From NCBI GenBank assembly GCA_949130485.1, contig OX422193.1, positions 3,888,871 to 3,952,870 of the forward strand: a stretch of DNA of 64,000 bases. Direction: 5' to 3'. The position numbers and the translations under genes were made by a program. The notes beneath the pieces were generated by a model that was given only the letters and a program-made list of their open reading frames with translations, was not told the DNA's origin and made no database searches. Position 1 is the stretch's first letter; the number at the start of each line of letters is the position of its first letter. This document shows, piece after piece, positions 23,501 to 32,399 of this stretch. The DNA comes from Agelas oroides (Eukaryota; Porifera; Demospongiae; Agelasida; Agelasidae).

Positions 23501-25182
23501 CTGAGAAGTATGGCTACCATAACCATCATTTTCAATATTATTGTTATAGTAACGTTTCCATGGACCTACTCATTACAATGTCATATGCAGTCTACCGTCC
23601 TTCCTCCTTGACATGATTTTGGAGCAGAAAACAGCTCTTCCAGGTGTTTCTTGCATGTAGAAGTCCATCTGCTGATCAATACAAGGCAGATAAACGAACA
23701 CTTACTGTCAATACTACCCACTGACAACAATCCCACAGATGCGGTTTGATGCACTGCCACTCTCTTGCAAAGCCATAGTCTGACTTTGTGAAGCTATGTA
23801 ACTGACTGATCGATGTAGCCTGATACTTGTGTGCCATAAATATGCCTCGGCCCCTGGTGCCTTTTGCTCTCCTTAGCACATGCACTATCTGCCTTCCCAA
23901 ATGCCTCACACTCCCCACTACTCAAGTTCATAAAGGCAACCACCAATGCTCTGACAGCACAAATTGTGACTCTTAAGCCTCCCTCAATTAAAGCCTCCAG
24001 GTAGGGAAGACCATTGAAAAGCACTCTATAATTTCAGCCGGTATAACATAAGATTCTGCTCCAGGTAGTGTAGCTCTCTTCTCACCTGCACAGACACCAC
24101 CACTTAGTCTCGCAACCCACTTGCACCCTCTCTGCGAAGGCTTTGCTCCCCTCTCCTTGGGCTTGCAACAAGATCTACAAAACAAACTGACTCCCGCCTC
24201 ACTGGAGCAACGCTGGTGCACGTAGCTATAGCGCAAGTACACAACTCGATCACAAACTCAAAAATAGAAGTCTTCAGTGAAGACATACCCCACACTGTTT
24301 TATGGTATAATTGTGGAACAAAGTGGCCCCGAGGTGTAAGTGGTATCACATTTTGTTTCATGTATCCTGCTTATAGTGCATGGTTTGCATGGTGTCTGGT
24401 GTTCGTTTCAGGGCAGGAGGGGACGTTGGCACACTGGGTAACACACTCAGTGGGTGTGTCACTCAGGACCCCAGGGTAGGCCCCTCAGAGGCTTGTGCTG
24501 TCCACCCCACTCACCCTGTTCGTTTGGTTGTGTGCACAAGTGAGCCCTAGTGTTCTGAATGTAGGTTGGTACACAAATGGTAAATGAAGGGCAGAGGAGC
24601 CTGTGGGACAACCCAATATTGATTACTAGTAAGCGCATGGGTTGAATAAATGTAAGCTGAAAATTGTTGGCAGCTGTTGCTGTAATGCAGTCCCATCGAA
24701 GGTGTGTGGTGTTGACTTTGCTGTGAAAGTTGTCCTATGCTAGGGTTTTGCATAAAATTAAAAATAAAAACCTTCCGGGTAACTTTTCAACAGACCCCAT
24801 CTTGGCTTGGGCTAGTATGGACTAACTCACCTGTCTTCGGTATAGACCAGTCGGCACAACGGTACAACTAATGCCCGGACTCCACCGTGACCGTAGTATG
24901 GACACGTGTCAAGTCCGCAAATACCTGGACTCTACCACATCCAAGGTATTGACCGTATTAAAATGGCGGATGATCACGACGTTAACTGCTGGAAAAGGAG
25001 AGGGTACAGAACCGCTTCGGTTCCTATGAGGTACACATCGGCCACTTTTTTTACAATGTCAATGCTACTGTCAGTTTTTGGAAATCGTTTAATCCTGACT
25101 GACAGACAGACTGACTGACAGACTGACTGACAGACGGACAAAACCAATTGCTTAACCCCTTCGCGCATGCGCGGGCGGGCAA
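23501..25182. other. Non-genic stretch
   Basis: No recognised gene or element is seen. A GACTGACA-type microsatellite lies at 25097-25140, next to the Helitron 3' end that follows. Confidence 0.4.
25097..25140. repeat. GACTGACA-type microsatellite
   Basis: An interrupted array of GACTGACA/GACAGACT units. Confidence 0.8.
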
Positions 25183-26607
25183 TTATTCATGCAGGGCATG
25201 TTTGGGGCGAGCCTGAGCTTGCATAAGACATTCGCAATGCGCATGCGTATAATACCAAGTGGAATAATAGACGGGAGGGAAGAAGAGCTTTTGAAGAGAG
25301 AAAAGGAAGTGAATGAGGTGAAAAAAGTGTTGGAAGAGGAGAAGAAGGTGCATGAAAAGGACAGAGGAAGACAGTATCGCTTTGAAAGGGAGATAGGACA
25401 GTTGAGGATGAAGATTACTCAGTGGGAGAATGAAGAGGAAGAAAGAGAGAGGAGAAGGGAGAGAGACAGACAAAAAAGGGCTGAAGACGAGATACAGAAG
25501 AGAGTAAGAATTGAGGAAGAGGAGAGAGATAAAGTGAGGCAAGAAATCACGAAAAGGCGAAAGAGACCATGACTTAAGTGACGATTGAATTCCTGCATTC
25601 CTAGGACTTTTGTTGGACGAATATTGTATTAGGTACTTATTCACAGTAGTTGAGAGTGGGGCTGGGCGTGGGAGACTCCATGTAGTTGGGAGGAGGGCTG
25701 GGCGCGGGAGACTCCACGTAGTTAGGAGGTGGGCTGGGCGTGGGAGACTCCATGTAGTTGGAGGGGGGCTGGGCATGGGAGACTCCATGTAGTCTGCAGG
25801 TGGGCTGGGCGTGGGAGACTGCATGTAGTTGGGAGGGGGGCTGGGCATGGGAGACTCCATGTAGTCTGCAGGTGGGCTGGGCGTGGGAAACTCCATGTAG
25901 CTGGGAGGAGGGGTGTCCATGTGAGGTGAAATGGATGTGAACGGTGGAGAGGGGGGATCCATGTGATGTGAAGTGGGTGTGGATGGTTGAGAGGGTGTGT
26001 CTATGTGAGGTAAAGTGGGTGTGGATGGTGGAGAGGGTGTGTCCGTGTGAGGTGAAGTGTGAGTGGATGGTGGAGAGGGTGTGTTTAGGTTCAAGTGAGG
26101 TATAGATTGGGTATCTGATGACTCCTCGTGTGACCTTTGCATAGAAAGCAGTCGTTGGTCTTCTTGCTTTCTCTGATGTAAACGCTGACTGTTTGCAAGA
26201 CTGGCAAGACGTTGGAATGGGAATGGAGGAGTGAACAGTAGGTCTGTCAAGCGCTGTACTCTAAAACAAGCTACAAAGGTTAGTCCACAAGAGAACTCTC
26301 TCTTTCCAACATCGATGACAACCTTGTCCAGGGTGAGTCCTTGGGACTTGTGGATGGTCACAGCCCAAGCTAGCTTGAGAGATAGCTGCAGACGAGAGCA
26401 CTGAACTCCAGAGTTTGACCAAGTACGGCGTATGGGGGTGATGGGAACAGTTCCATCGCGAAGAGTAGGGCCTGAGTACTTGTCAAACTGTACCATGACG
26501 GCCAGCGGTAGATCAGGTGGGCCTCCGGTTCGATAGCAGATCTCCTTGATGGTCCCCATTGCTCCATTCACTAAGCCAACCTCTACCCATAGGTTACTGT
26601 TGAGCAT
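25183..26607 (-). CDS. PIF1-like Helitron helicase, C-terminal fragment
   Basis: In Helitrons the PIF1-like helicase domain drives strand unwinding in rolling-circle transposition. Residues 1-135 of this 474-codon frame match the C-terminal core: NLWVEVGLVNGAMGTI, then LSLKLAWAVTIHKSQGLTLD (the conserved 'AWA.TIHKSQG' helicase block), then a cysteine-containing segment. The Walker A/B half is missing (5' truncated). From about residue 165 the frame runs through proline/serine-rich minisatellites, and its last 110 or so residues are simply the antisense of a coiled-coil ORF, so only the first third is credible protein. Confidence 0.8.
   Translation of the reverse strand: MLNSNLWVEVGLVNGAMGTIKEICYRTGGPPDLPLAVMVQFDKYSGPTLRDGTVPITPIRRTWSNSGVQCSRLQLSLKLAWAVTIHKSQGLTLDKVVIDVGKREFSCGLTFVACFRVQRLTDLLFTPPFPFQRLASLANSQRLHQRKQEDQRLLSMQRSHEESSDTQSIPHLNLNTPSPPSTHTSPHTDTPSPPSTPTLPHIDTPSQPSTPTSHHMDPPSPPFTSISPHMDTPPPSYMEFPTPSPPADYMESPMPSPPPNYMQSPTPSPPADYMESPMPSPPPTTWSLPRPAHLLTTWSLPRPALLPTTWSLPRPAPLSTTVNKYLIQYSSNKSPRNAGIQSSLKSWSLSPFRDFLPHFISLLFLNSYSLLYLVFSPFLSVSLPSPLSFFLFILPLSNLHPQLSYLPFKAILSSSVLFMHLLLLFQHFFHLIHFLFSLQKLFFPPVYYSTWYYTHAHCECLMQAQARPKHALHE
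25189..25572 (+). CDS. Charged coiled-coil ORF, possible captured exon
   Basis: The 127-codon plus-strand frame has from about residue 27 an almost pure E/K/R coiled coil (EEELLKREKEV, EEERERRRERDRQKR) and ends KRRKRP-stop. The opposite frame gives implausible F/L/S-rich sequence, so the plus frame is more likely to have been coding. It lies inside a minus-strand Helitron, just inside its 3' end. Helitrons are known to capture host gene pieces, and this is a candidate. The source gene is not recognised. Confidence 0.45.
   Translation: MQGMFGASLSLHKTFAMRMRIIPSGIIDGREEELLKREKEVNEVKKVLEEEKKVHEKDRGRQYRFEREIGQLRMKITQWENEEEERERRRERDRQKRAEDEIQKRVRIEEEERDKVRQEITKRRKRP
25654..25912. repeat. Minisatellite, about 36 bp x 7
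   Basis: Units around 'ggctgggcgtgggagactcc' repeat about seven times, with small length changes that shift the helicase-ORF frame. On the minus strand in-frame units read PSPPADYMESPM. Confidence 0.85.
25945..26092. repeat. Minisatellite, about 48 bp x 3
   Basis: Units around 'gtgggtgtggatggtggaga' repeat about three times. The minus strand reads TPSPPSTPTxPHxD. It is adjacent to but distinct from the 36-bp array. Confidence 0.8.
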
Positions 26608-26675
26608 GCATGACTATCCATTCTTTCATAGAACTTCAACAACTCAACTCGAAAAAGTAGCTAGGTAGCTGTAAT

Positions 26676-27059
26676 AAGGCCATACCAAATTGATTTTATG
26701 TTTCACGGATTGCTTAGGTCAGAAACATGACCCGGTAGGCAGGCAAAAAAATAAAAATAAAAATGACCGAACTTCTCATGAATTTAATTAGATACCACTC
26801 AGTCACACAAAACTGCTCGCCATCCTCCATTCTTGCCACGTGGTGAGTACTTAGCCTTGTTCCCAGGCTTTCGCACGTTCGTCGCTTGCTGCACGATAAT
26901 TTGTAGTGCTATCGACGAATGCGCGAAGGCCTGGGAACGAGGCTAGAGAGTACTGGATTACGTGTGCATATTAATTGCATTTTTACTTTTTTTTTTCAAT
27001 TTTCAAAAAAAAGACCCGGCCGGATCCGTGAAACATAAGATCAATTTGGTATGGCCTAA
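26676..27059. mobile_element. 384-bp MITE nested in the Helitron
   Basis: Terminal inverted repeats of about 36 bp start AAGGCCATACCAAATTGAT at the left and mirror ATCAATTTGGTATGGCCTAA at the right. The target looks like TAA or TTA, which would fit PIF/Harbinger, but the exact duplication is ambiguous. A smaller palindromic element sits inside at 26851-26946. Confidence 0.75.
26851..26946. mobile_element. 96-bp palindromic mini-element, nested
   Basis: TTAGCCTTGTTCCCAGGCTT pairs with GGCCTGGGAACGAGGCTA, followed inward by 'tcgcac' / 'gcgcga' and CGTCG / CGACG. AGTACT occurs on both sides. A related mini-palindrome is at 58390-58433, and single ends are near 8840 and 10390. This is the third level of nesting: Helitron, MITE, mini-element. 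Confidence 0.65.
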
Positions 27060-27289
27060 TTAACAACTCTGCACTGCTAGCTATGCAGTACCACAAGGGA
27101 AACATTAGACATGCGGTAAATTAGAATACGCATATATACGGAATGTGAACGTACGTACCAAGAACCGACAGACATCATCTCCGTTTGACTGACCATGTGG
27201 GGCTCGCTCAGGCTCACCCCAATAAAAAAAAATTACTAGGTGAATGCACAGCATTGTGGGGGCGAGCGTGAGCTCGAATGCGATGGATG

Positions 27290-27656
27290 CGCAAGCGCGT
27301 GCAGAGCGGCTGGTGCGGTGCGGCTGGTGCGGAGCGGCTGGTTGGTTGGCACTCATCCGCTGTAGCCTGGCTGCTCTCTCCTCTTCAGTCTCAGAGGCCA
27401 GCCTGTCCCTCATCCGCTGAAGCCTAACTGCTCTCTCCTCTTCGCTTTCAGTTGCCAGACTCTGACGTCGGTTATCGCGTATTTGCCGCAATCTGGCGTC
27501 TCTCTCTTCGGCAGTCTGAGCGGCGCGTCTAGACCTATCTCTTGCTCTCCACACTCCCAGCCGTTCCTCTCTCTGTTCCGCGGTTTGTCTTCTCTGTTCT
27601 GTGATGACTCGGGGACTCTTGCTGAAGAATTGCTGTACGACTCCATTGTAGAACAC
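27290..27656 (-). CDS. Helitron RepHel N-terminal region, short copy
   Basis: This highly basic, repeat-rich sequence (RRQTAEQREERL, RRAAQTAEERDARLRQIRDNRR, LASETEEERAARLQRMSANQ) resembles the N-terminal stretch I associate with metazoan Helitron Rep-helicase proteins. Function is unknown; DNA binding is inferred. Compared with 29397-30357 it carries fewer repeat units and a short start. It runs directly into the Helitron 3' end, so the rest of the protein has been deleted. Confidence 0.6.
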
Positions 27657-27821
27657 GTGGCGTCTGCACTATACGTATTTTATTGACGTTACGTGGGTTA
27701 AGTTTGTTTGTTTGTTTTTTACGAGGAAGGACTTGTTAGGGTTAAGAATATATATATATATAAAACAAGAGAGGAAAAAACTGCAGAAGCAATATGGTTT
27801 ATTAGGGCAGGTGAAAACTGT

Positions 27822-29258
27822 TCAACAGGTGGATGTGAGGCTGGCTTCCACCCTCACCAGATCCACTGGCGGGGCTCTGACAGGAAAGCCTGAGTGTGAG
27901 CGGGCTCCCCGGATGCATCTGATTGAGGATCTCAAGAGTGAGAAGGTGAGACGGCACCTCAGCCAGGCCATCGTGGAGCTGTACGAGTTGTCCCACTTTG
28001 AAGCGAGGAGTGATGCAAGCCTCTTGTAGAATGTCTTGGCCTCGTTTCCGAGTCCTCCTGTCGCTGAGAAAATCAAAGGCGTGAAGGAAGCATGCTCAAT
28101 ATCTCTAATTCTTTGCTCATAGGAATTCTTCTTCAGCCTTTCGTGTCTCCTGTAGCATGAGGCGAGGTTGCTGTTTCTGTTGGAGGGAGCATGAGGGTTG
28201 AAGACCCTCACGTCACAGAAGGATCTCTCATACCTGCCCCCCCAAAAGCCACTCATGGCGACATCCAATCTGGCTCCATCGAGGAGTGATGCAAGCCTCT
28301 TGTAGAATGTCTTGGCCTCGTTTCCGAGTCCTCCTGTCGCTGAGAAAATCAAAGGCGTGAAGGAAGCATGCTCAATATCTCTAATTCTTTGCTCATAGGA
28401 ATTCTTCTTCAGCCTTTCGTGTCTCCTGTAGCATGAGGCGAGGTTGCTGTTTCTGTTGGAGGGAGCATGAGGGTTGAAGACCCTCACGTCACAGAAGGAT
28501 CTCTCATACCTGCCCCCCCAAAAGCCACTCATGGCTTCATCCAATCTGGCTCCATCCTGTATGTTGGTTGAGGCCCTGTGGAAGATTTCTCCTGAGATAG
28601 GCTGCAAGTCTGGCTCGATGCTGACTTCATGACATACTTCCGTCAGCAGGGAGGCAGTCAGGTCTCTTATCTCGTTGTGGCGAATCGTTGGGAAACCACC
28701 TTTGGGACAGGATAGGGCGTGCTCCACTGAAAACGCTGAACTACAGGCACAGTACTGAGGTGTGCGATTGAGTTTCCAGCCATACCTCAAGGCGAGAGCG
28801 TCATGGAAAGCACTCTTATGTAGGGTGAATCCGAATTCTTCCACCGGAAGGGTCGTTAGCCAGGTAGAAGCACCCTTTTCAGAGGCAAGTTCCATGGCCC
28901 GTTTTTGGGAGTCAGGTAGGATTTGCTTTAAGGTCTCGGATTGTTGTTCCGACTGCTGACGTCTGAGCTTGTGAACTTCGGACCTGGCAGCAACTTGACT
29001 AGCCCACATGTCATAGGAGTGAACTGGAACCTTGGCAAGGATAGCATCTTTTAGGGGCTCCGAGATCCTGGTTGACGCTGAAAAGATCGATTCTGTGTCA
29101 GTGGCTGGATTAGAAACGCCTATGCCTCCTAGCCTGGCTGGCAGAGCAAGAAGGTTCCTTTCCACATCATTGGGTGGAGTTCTGTCGGTCAGCACGGGAA
29201 TCAGCTTCATTCTTATGAAGCTGATTCCCGGATAAGTTTCATGCAGAGATTGCTGCAT
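27822..29258 (-). CDS. LINE polyprotein C-terminal region (zinc finger + nuclease-like)
   Basis: The 478-codon open frame contains a CxC...H...C knuckle (CACSSAFSVEHALSCPKGG), then RHNEIRDL, then RLD...GFWGGRYERSFCDVRVFNPHAP. This order (post-RT zinc knuckle, then a PD-(D/E)XK-like core ending in DVRV) is what restriction-like-endonuclease LINEs carry after their RT. The assignment is from memory of the family, not a search. No RT motifs remain upstream. The first 20 or so residues come from the Helitron junction. A 92-codon segment is duplicated in tandem, in frame. Confidence 0.6.
   Translation of the reverse strand: MQQSLHETYPGISFIRMKLIPVLTDRTPPNDVERNLLALPARLGGIGVSNPATDTESIFSASTRISEPLKDAILAKVPVHSYDMWASQVAARSEVHKLRRQQSEQQSETLKQILPDSQKRAMELASEKGASTWLTTLPVEEFGFTLHKSAFHDALALRYGWKLNRTPQYCACSSAFSVEHALSCPKGGFPTIRHNEIRDLTASLLTEVCHEVSIEPDLQPISGEIFHRASTNIQDGARLDEAMSGFWGGRYERSFCDVRVFNPHAPSNRNSNLASCYRRHERLKKNSYEQRIRDIEHASFTPLIFSATGGLGNEAKTFYKRLASLLDGARLDVAMSGFWGGRYERSFCDVRVFNPHAPSNRNSNLASCYRRHERLKKNSYEQRIRDIEHASFTPLIFSATGGLGNEAKTFYKRLASLLASKWDNSYSSTMAWLRCRLTFSLLRSSIRCIRGARSHSGFPVRAPPVDLVRVEASLTSTC
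28005..28556 (-). repeat. 276-bp in-frame tandem duplication in the LINE ORF
   Basis: Two copies with a period of exactly 276 bp (92 codons) differ at only a few positions, for example DVAM versus DEAM. They cover the nuclease-like core from DGARLD to FYKRLASLL. The near identity points to a recent event. Confidence 0.9.
29196..29229. repeat. Perfect 15-bp-arm hairpin at LINE/Helitron junction
   Basis: GGGAATCAGCTTCAT, a 4-base loop, then its exact complement. It sits where the LINE fragment meets an inverted piece of Helitron coding sequence. A 17-bp direct repeat (AAAAGATCGATTCTGTG at 29082 and 29283) is nearby. These are typical scars of template switching. Confidence 0.85.
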
Positions 29259-29396
29259 TGGAAATGCAGAAATGTACTACATGAAAAGATCGATTCTGTG
29301 CCAAAAAAATTGGATAAGTTTAGGATATGCGGCACGACGTACGACACATAATATATAAAAGAAAGTCGCGGTTAGCATCGCTAGAAGGAATATATA

Positions 29397-30357
29397 CTAG
29401 GTGAATGCACAGCATTGTGGGGGCGAGCGTGAGCTCCAATGCGATGGATGCGCAAGTGCGTGCAGTAGAGTGTGAGCGAAGCTGAAGACCTGGGAACCGC
29501 TCCGAGCATGTAGTACATTTCTGCATTTCCAATGCAGCAATCTCTGCATGAAACTTCCACATCTTAGCCTGAACAGAGGGCTGTTCAAACAAAGGCAGCT
29601 GTGACTGTTGTCCTCTTTGCCCTTCCCTGTTACGCTGTAGTCTGGCCTCTCTCTCACTGCCAGTCTCAGCAGCCAACCTGTGATGTTGGTTGGCACTCAT
29701 CTGCTGTAGCCTGGCTGCTCTCTCTTCTTCAGTCTCAGAGGCCAGCCTGTGACATTGGTTGGCACTCATCTGCTGTTGCCTGGCTGCTCTCTCTTCTTCA
29801 GTCTCAGAGGCCAGCCTGTCCCTCATCTGCTGTAGCCTGTCTGCTCTCTCTTCTTCAGTCTCAGAGGCCAACCTGTGACGTTGGTTGGCACTCATCTGCT
29901 GTAGCCTGACTGCTCTCTCCTCTTCAGTCTCAGAGGCCAGCCTGTCCCTCATCTGCTGTAGCCTGGCTGCTCTCTCTTCTTCAGTCTCAGAGGCCAACCT
30001 GTGACGTTGGTTGGCACTCATCCGCTGTAGCCTGGCTGCTCTCTCCTCTTCAGTCTCAGAGGCCAGCCTGTCCCTCATCCGCTGAAGCCTAACTGCTCTC
30101 TCCTCTTCACTTTCAGTTGCCAGACTCTGACGTCGGTTATCGCGTATTTGCCGCAATCTGGCGTCTCTCTCTTCGGCAGTCTGTGCGGCGCGTCTAGCCC
30201 TATCTCTTGCTCTCCGCACTCTCAGCCGTTCCTCTCTCTGTTTCGCGGTTTCAGAGGCACGACGAGCTCTCTCTCGCTCTCTTCTACGCTGCAGTCTGTC
30301 TTCTCTGTTCCGTGATGACTCGGGGACTCTTGCTGAAGAATTGCTGTACGACTCCAT
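29397..30357 (-). CDS. Helitron RepHel N-terminal region, long copy
   Basis: The frame starts MESYSNSSARVPESS, then RLQRRRERERARR, then about six alternating LASETEEERAARLQQM units (23 and 14-residue spacing), then FHAEIAALEMQKCTTCSERFPGL. The CxxC before 'FP' is a feature I associate with Helitron proteins just before the Rep domain. The frame then runs into the Helitron terminus. Repeat number differs between copies (about six here, two at 36 kb), so the array is unstable. The ATG at 30357 is shared with 30715 and 27646. Confidence 0.65.
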
Positions 30358-30433
30358 TGTAGAACACGTGGCGTCTGCACTATACGTATTTTATTGACGT
30401 TACGTGCGGATATGCGGCACGACGTACGACACA
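29397..30433 (-). mobile_element. Helitron, internally deleted, 1037 bp
   Basis: The minus strand runs A|TGTGTCGTACGTCG (30433) to hairpin AATGCTGTGCATT and CTAG|T (29397). It contains the 5' UTR and N-terminal ORF fused straight onto the 3' end, so the Rep and helicase domains are gone. It is the best-preserved source of the N-terminal region. Confidence 0.8.
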
Positions 30434-30436
30434 TAA

Positions 30437-30633
30437 TTGGGCGAGCGTGAGCGAGCCCCACACTAGTGAGTTGAATCGAGATTTTTCATCGATTTATTAT
30501 TGGGTGAGCGTGAGCGAGCCCCACACTAGTGAGTTGAATCGAGATTTTTCATCGAATATTATCGGGGCGAGCGTGAGCGAGCCCCCTTCTAGTGATGCTA
30601 ACGGGACCGTCTCATATATGTGTATATATATTA
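30437..30633 (+). repeat. Tandem array of three solo Helitron 5' ends
   Basis: Units of 63, 62 and 72 bp start at 30437, 30500 and 30562. Each begins A|T(T/C)GGG and contains the 5' palindrome GCGAGCGTGAGCGAGCCCC. Units 1 and 2 continue 'actagtgagttgaatcgag' and end ATTA. Unit 3 has the 'ttctagtgatgctaacgg' variant. They abut two full elements, one on each side. Confidence 0.75.
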
Positions 30634-31295
30634 TGTGTCGTACGTCGTGCCGCATATCCTAAACTTATCCAATTTAACGCACGTATAGTATATACAGACG
30701 CCACGTGTTCTACAATGGAGTCGTACAGCAATTCTTCACCAAGAGTCCCCGAGTCATCAGGGAATAGAGAAGACAGACTGCAACGTAGAAGAGAGCGAGG
30801 GTTAGGATTTAACACAGGTTGAAGAAATGCTGATTTCTGCCGTGTTGCCAATCATGTCCATCTATCGCTTACCTCACTAGCTGTACGAAAGATTCGCAGC
30901 AATTGGCACCGTTTCTGGCGAATGAAAATTCACAACAATTAGCGCAGTTATTAACATACGAAAGATTCACAGCAACACAGTTGTTGGAGTATAAAAATTC
31001 ACAGCACTATTTGTTGGTACAGGGATTGTTGCACTGTGTGAACAGTTAGCACCTCATCAATGATGAGGTACTTCATGTTGGCCAGGGACTGCTGCATTTT
31101 GTGTAGGCGCTCACCCTCCAGGTCTTTGAAGTCACCCTTGGTTGGCAGACTGAAAAGAGAGTGGAGGGTGTGGCCCTGGATGTTAAATGCTGCCACACCA
31201 CCAGCCGCACCGCACCAACCGCTCTCCACGCGCTTGCGGCGCATCCATCGCATTCGAGCTCACGCTCGCCCCCACAATGCTGTGCATTCACCTAG
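30634..31295 (+). mobile_element. Helitron, 662 bp, with inverted helicase piece
   Basis: The plus strand runs A|TGTGTCGTACGTCG (30634) to hairpin AATGCTGTGCATT and CTAG|T (31292-31295). It holds the first 20 or so codons of the N-terminal ORF (30715 on), a short non-coding part, then a helicase fragment in the opposite orientation. Confidence 0.75.
31045..31195 (-). pseudogene. Helitron helicase fragment (Walker B region)
   Basis: The minus-strand frame contains GVAAFNIQGHTLHSLFSLP and KYLIIDEV, matching PIF1-like helicase motifs between Walker A and Walker B (LIIDE). The Walker A loop itself and everything after IIDEV are absent. The piece is antisense to the Helitron that carries it. Confidence 0.7.
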
Positions 31296-31303
31296 TTATT
31301 ATT

Positions 31304-32381
31304 GGGGCGAGCGTGAGCGAGCCCCACACTTGTGGATAAAACGAAAATTTGTCTATATATTTATTTATTTATATATATATATATATATACGGTACGTGCG
31401 TATTCCGTATATACACATCCTGCCCCATTTGTGCGCGATGCAATATTTCCACATGCATATTGATGCATGTTGACCACTGTTGTTCAAGAGAGAAGACTAG
31501 CAGGGCAGAAAGGCTGAACAGTGAGAACCAACGTAACAGGGACTTGAAAACGGTGAGGAAAGGGAGGCTCGACTAGCAAGACGGAGACTGATTATTAACA
31601 TGCTGCGTGACACTGCCGCCAACGGGGAGTGCTCAGTGTATTAAAGACAGAGCGATTAGCTTGTGAGGACCCGAACCAGAGAGGTCTGCGTGACTGGACC
31701 AAACAGCTACAGAAGAGCTTCTTGAACCCCTTACCACAACTCCCAGTAATTGTGCTGTGAAAAGGGCTGACAATATTATAGTCTACACCACCCTGACTCC
31801 ATGCCCCAAAGCTGAGAGAATTCTGATTCCACAGCTGTATATGCTCAGCAAATATCCATGCACTATAGACCGTGACTTGAGGAGACAGTCCCAAGATGTG
31901 AACAAGTTTGAGACACAGGAAACCAACGGAATGTATTTGTTTGTACCAAGATGTTCAACCCTCACACTTAACTTGTAACTCTTCAAACCGCTTCCAAATG
32001 CTTTGAGACCTTGTTGTCTGCAGCAGTAGCTATCATTCCACAGTAATGACACAGAGTGTGTACAATGAACCCAAGATTAGCACATACCCAAGTTATATTG
32101 CTCCACGAACACTGGCATACATTTGATATCCTACGTAACCTCTTCCCCAGGCGTTCTCCACCTATCCTACGTAGCCTCTTCCCCAGGCGTTCTCCACCTA
32201 TCCTACGTAGCCTCTTCCCCAGGTGTTATCCACCTGTAGTTTTACAGGCTACAGTTGGAGGTGGGGAAGGCCTGGAAATGAGACTATTGTCACAGAAGTG
32301 GGAAAAGGTAGCGTATATGTGGAACGCTAATGCACCATACACTCCCTCACGCTCGCCCCACAATGCACTGCATTCCCCTAG
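31304..32381 (+). mobile_element. Helitron family A, copy A1
   Basis: The element starts A|TTGGGGCGAGCGTGAGCGAG (TT at 31302-31303) and ends CTCACGCTCGCCCC, hairpin AATGCACTGCATT, CCCCTAG|T. It has a TA-rich stretch after 31360 and three 36-bp 'cctacgtagcctcttcccca' units at 32129-32236. It is very close to A3 across the whole length. The small open frames are shared by descent and show no domain. Confidence 0.85.
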
Positions 32382-32399
32382 TTATTATTATTATTATTA

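Larger units (their letters stand above)
25183..27222 (-). mobile_element. Helitron with helicase C-terminal region
   Basis: Read on the minus strand it starts A|TTGGGGTGAGCCTGAGCGAG at 27222. Its 3' side near 25183 reads GCTCAGGCTCGCCCC then a CATGCCCTGCATG hairpin, a diverged form of the island's 3' module; the final CTAG is not preserved. It contains the helicase fragment (26190-26607), two minisatellites, a coiled-coil ORF on the plus strand and a 384-bp MITE. It is the most diverged and oldest-looking member of the island. Confidence 0.7.
27236..29348 (-). mobile_element. Composite Helitron with captured LINE segment
   Basis: The minus-strand 3' end is at 27236 (hairpin AATGCTGTGCATT, then CTAG followed by T). 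A matching 5' end (A|TGTGTCGTACGTCG) is at 29348. Between them lie a short inverted piece of the Helitron's own N-terminal ORF (29228-29290), a 1.4-kb LINE ORF fragment and the Helitron N-terminal ORF. If 27236-29348 is one element, it is a 2.1-kb chimera. Alternatively two truncated copies flank a LINE insertion. Confidence 0.6.

Noticed and set aside
25183-25580. C-terminal quarter of the 474-codon helicase ORF as real protein
   Set aside because: It is antisense to a much more plausible coiled-coil frame and follows frame-shifting minisatellites; only the N-terminal third matches helicase.
29601-29909. Plus-strand repetitive ORF (LSLLQSQRPACDI units)
   Set aside because: It is the antisense of the basic repeat region of the Helitron N-terminal ORF, which has the better coding signal.
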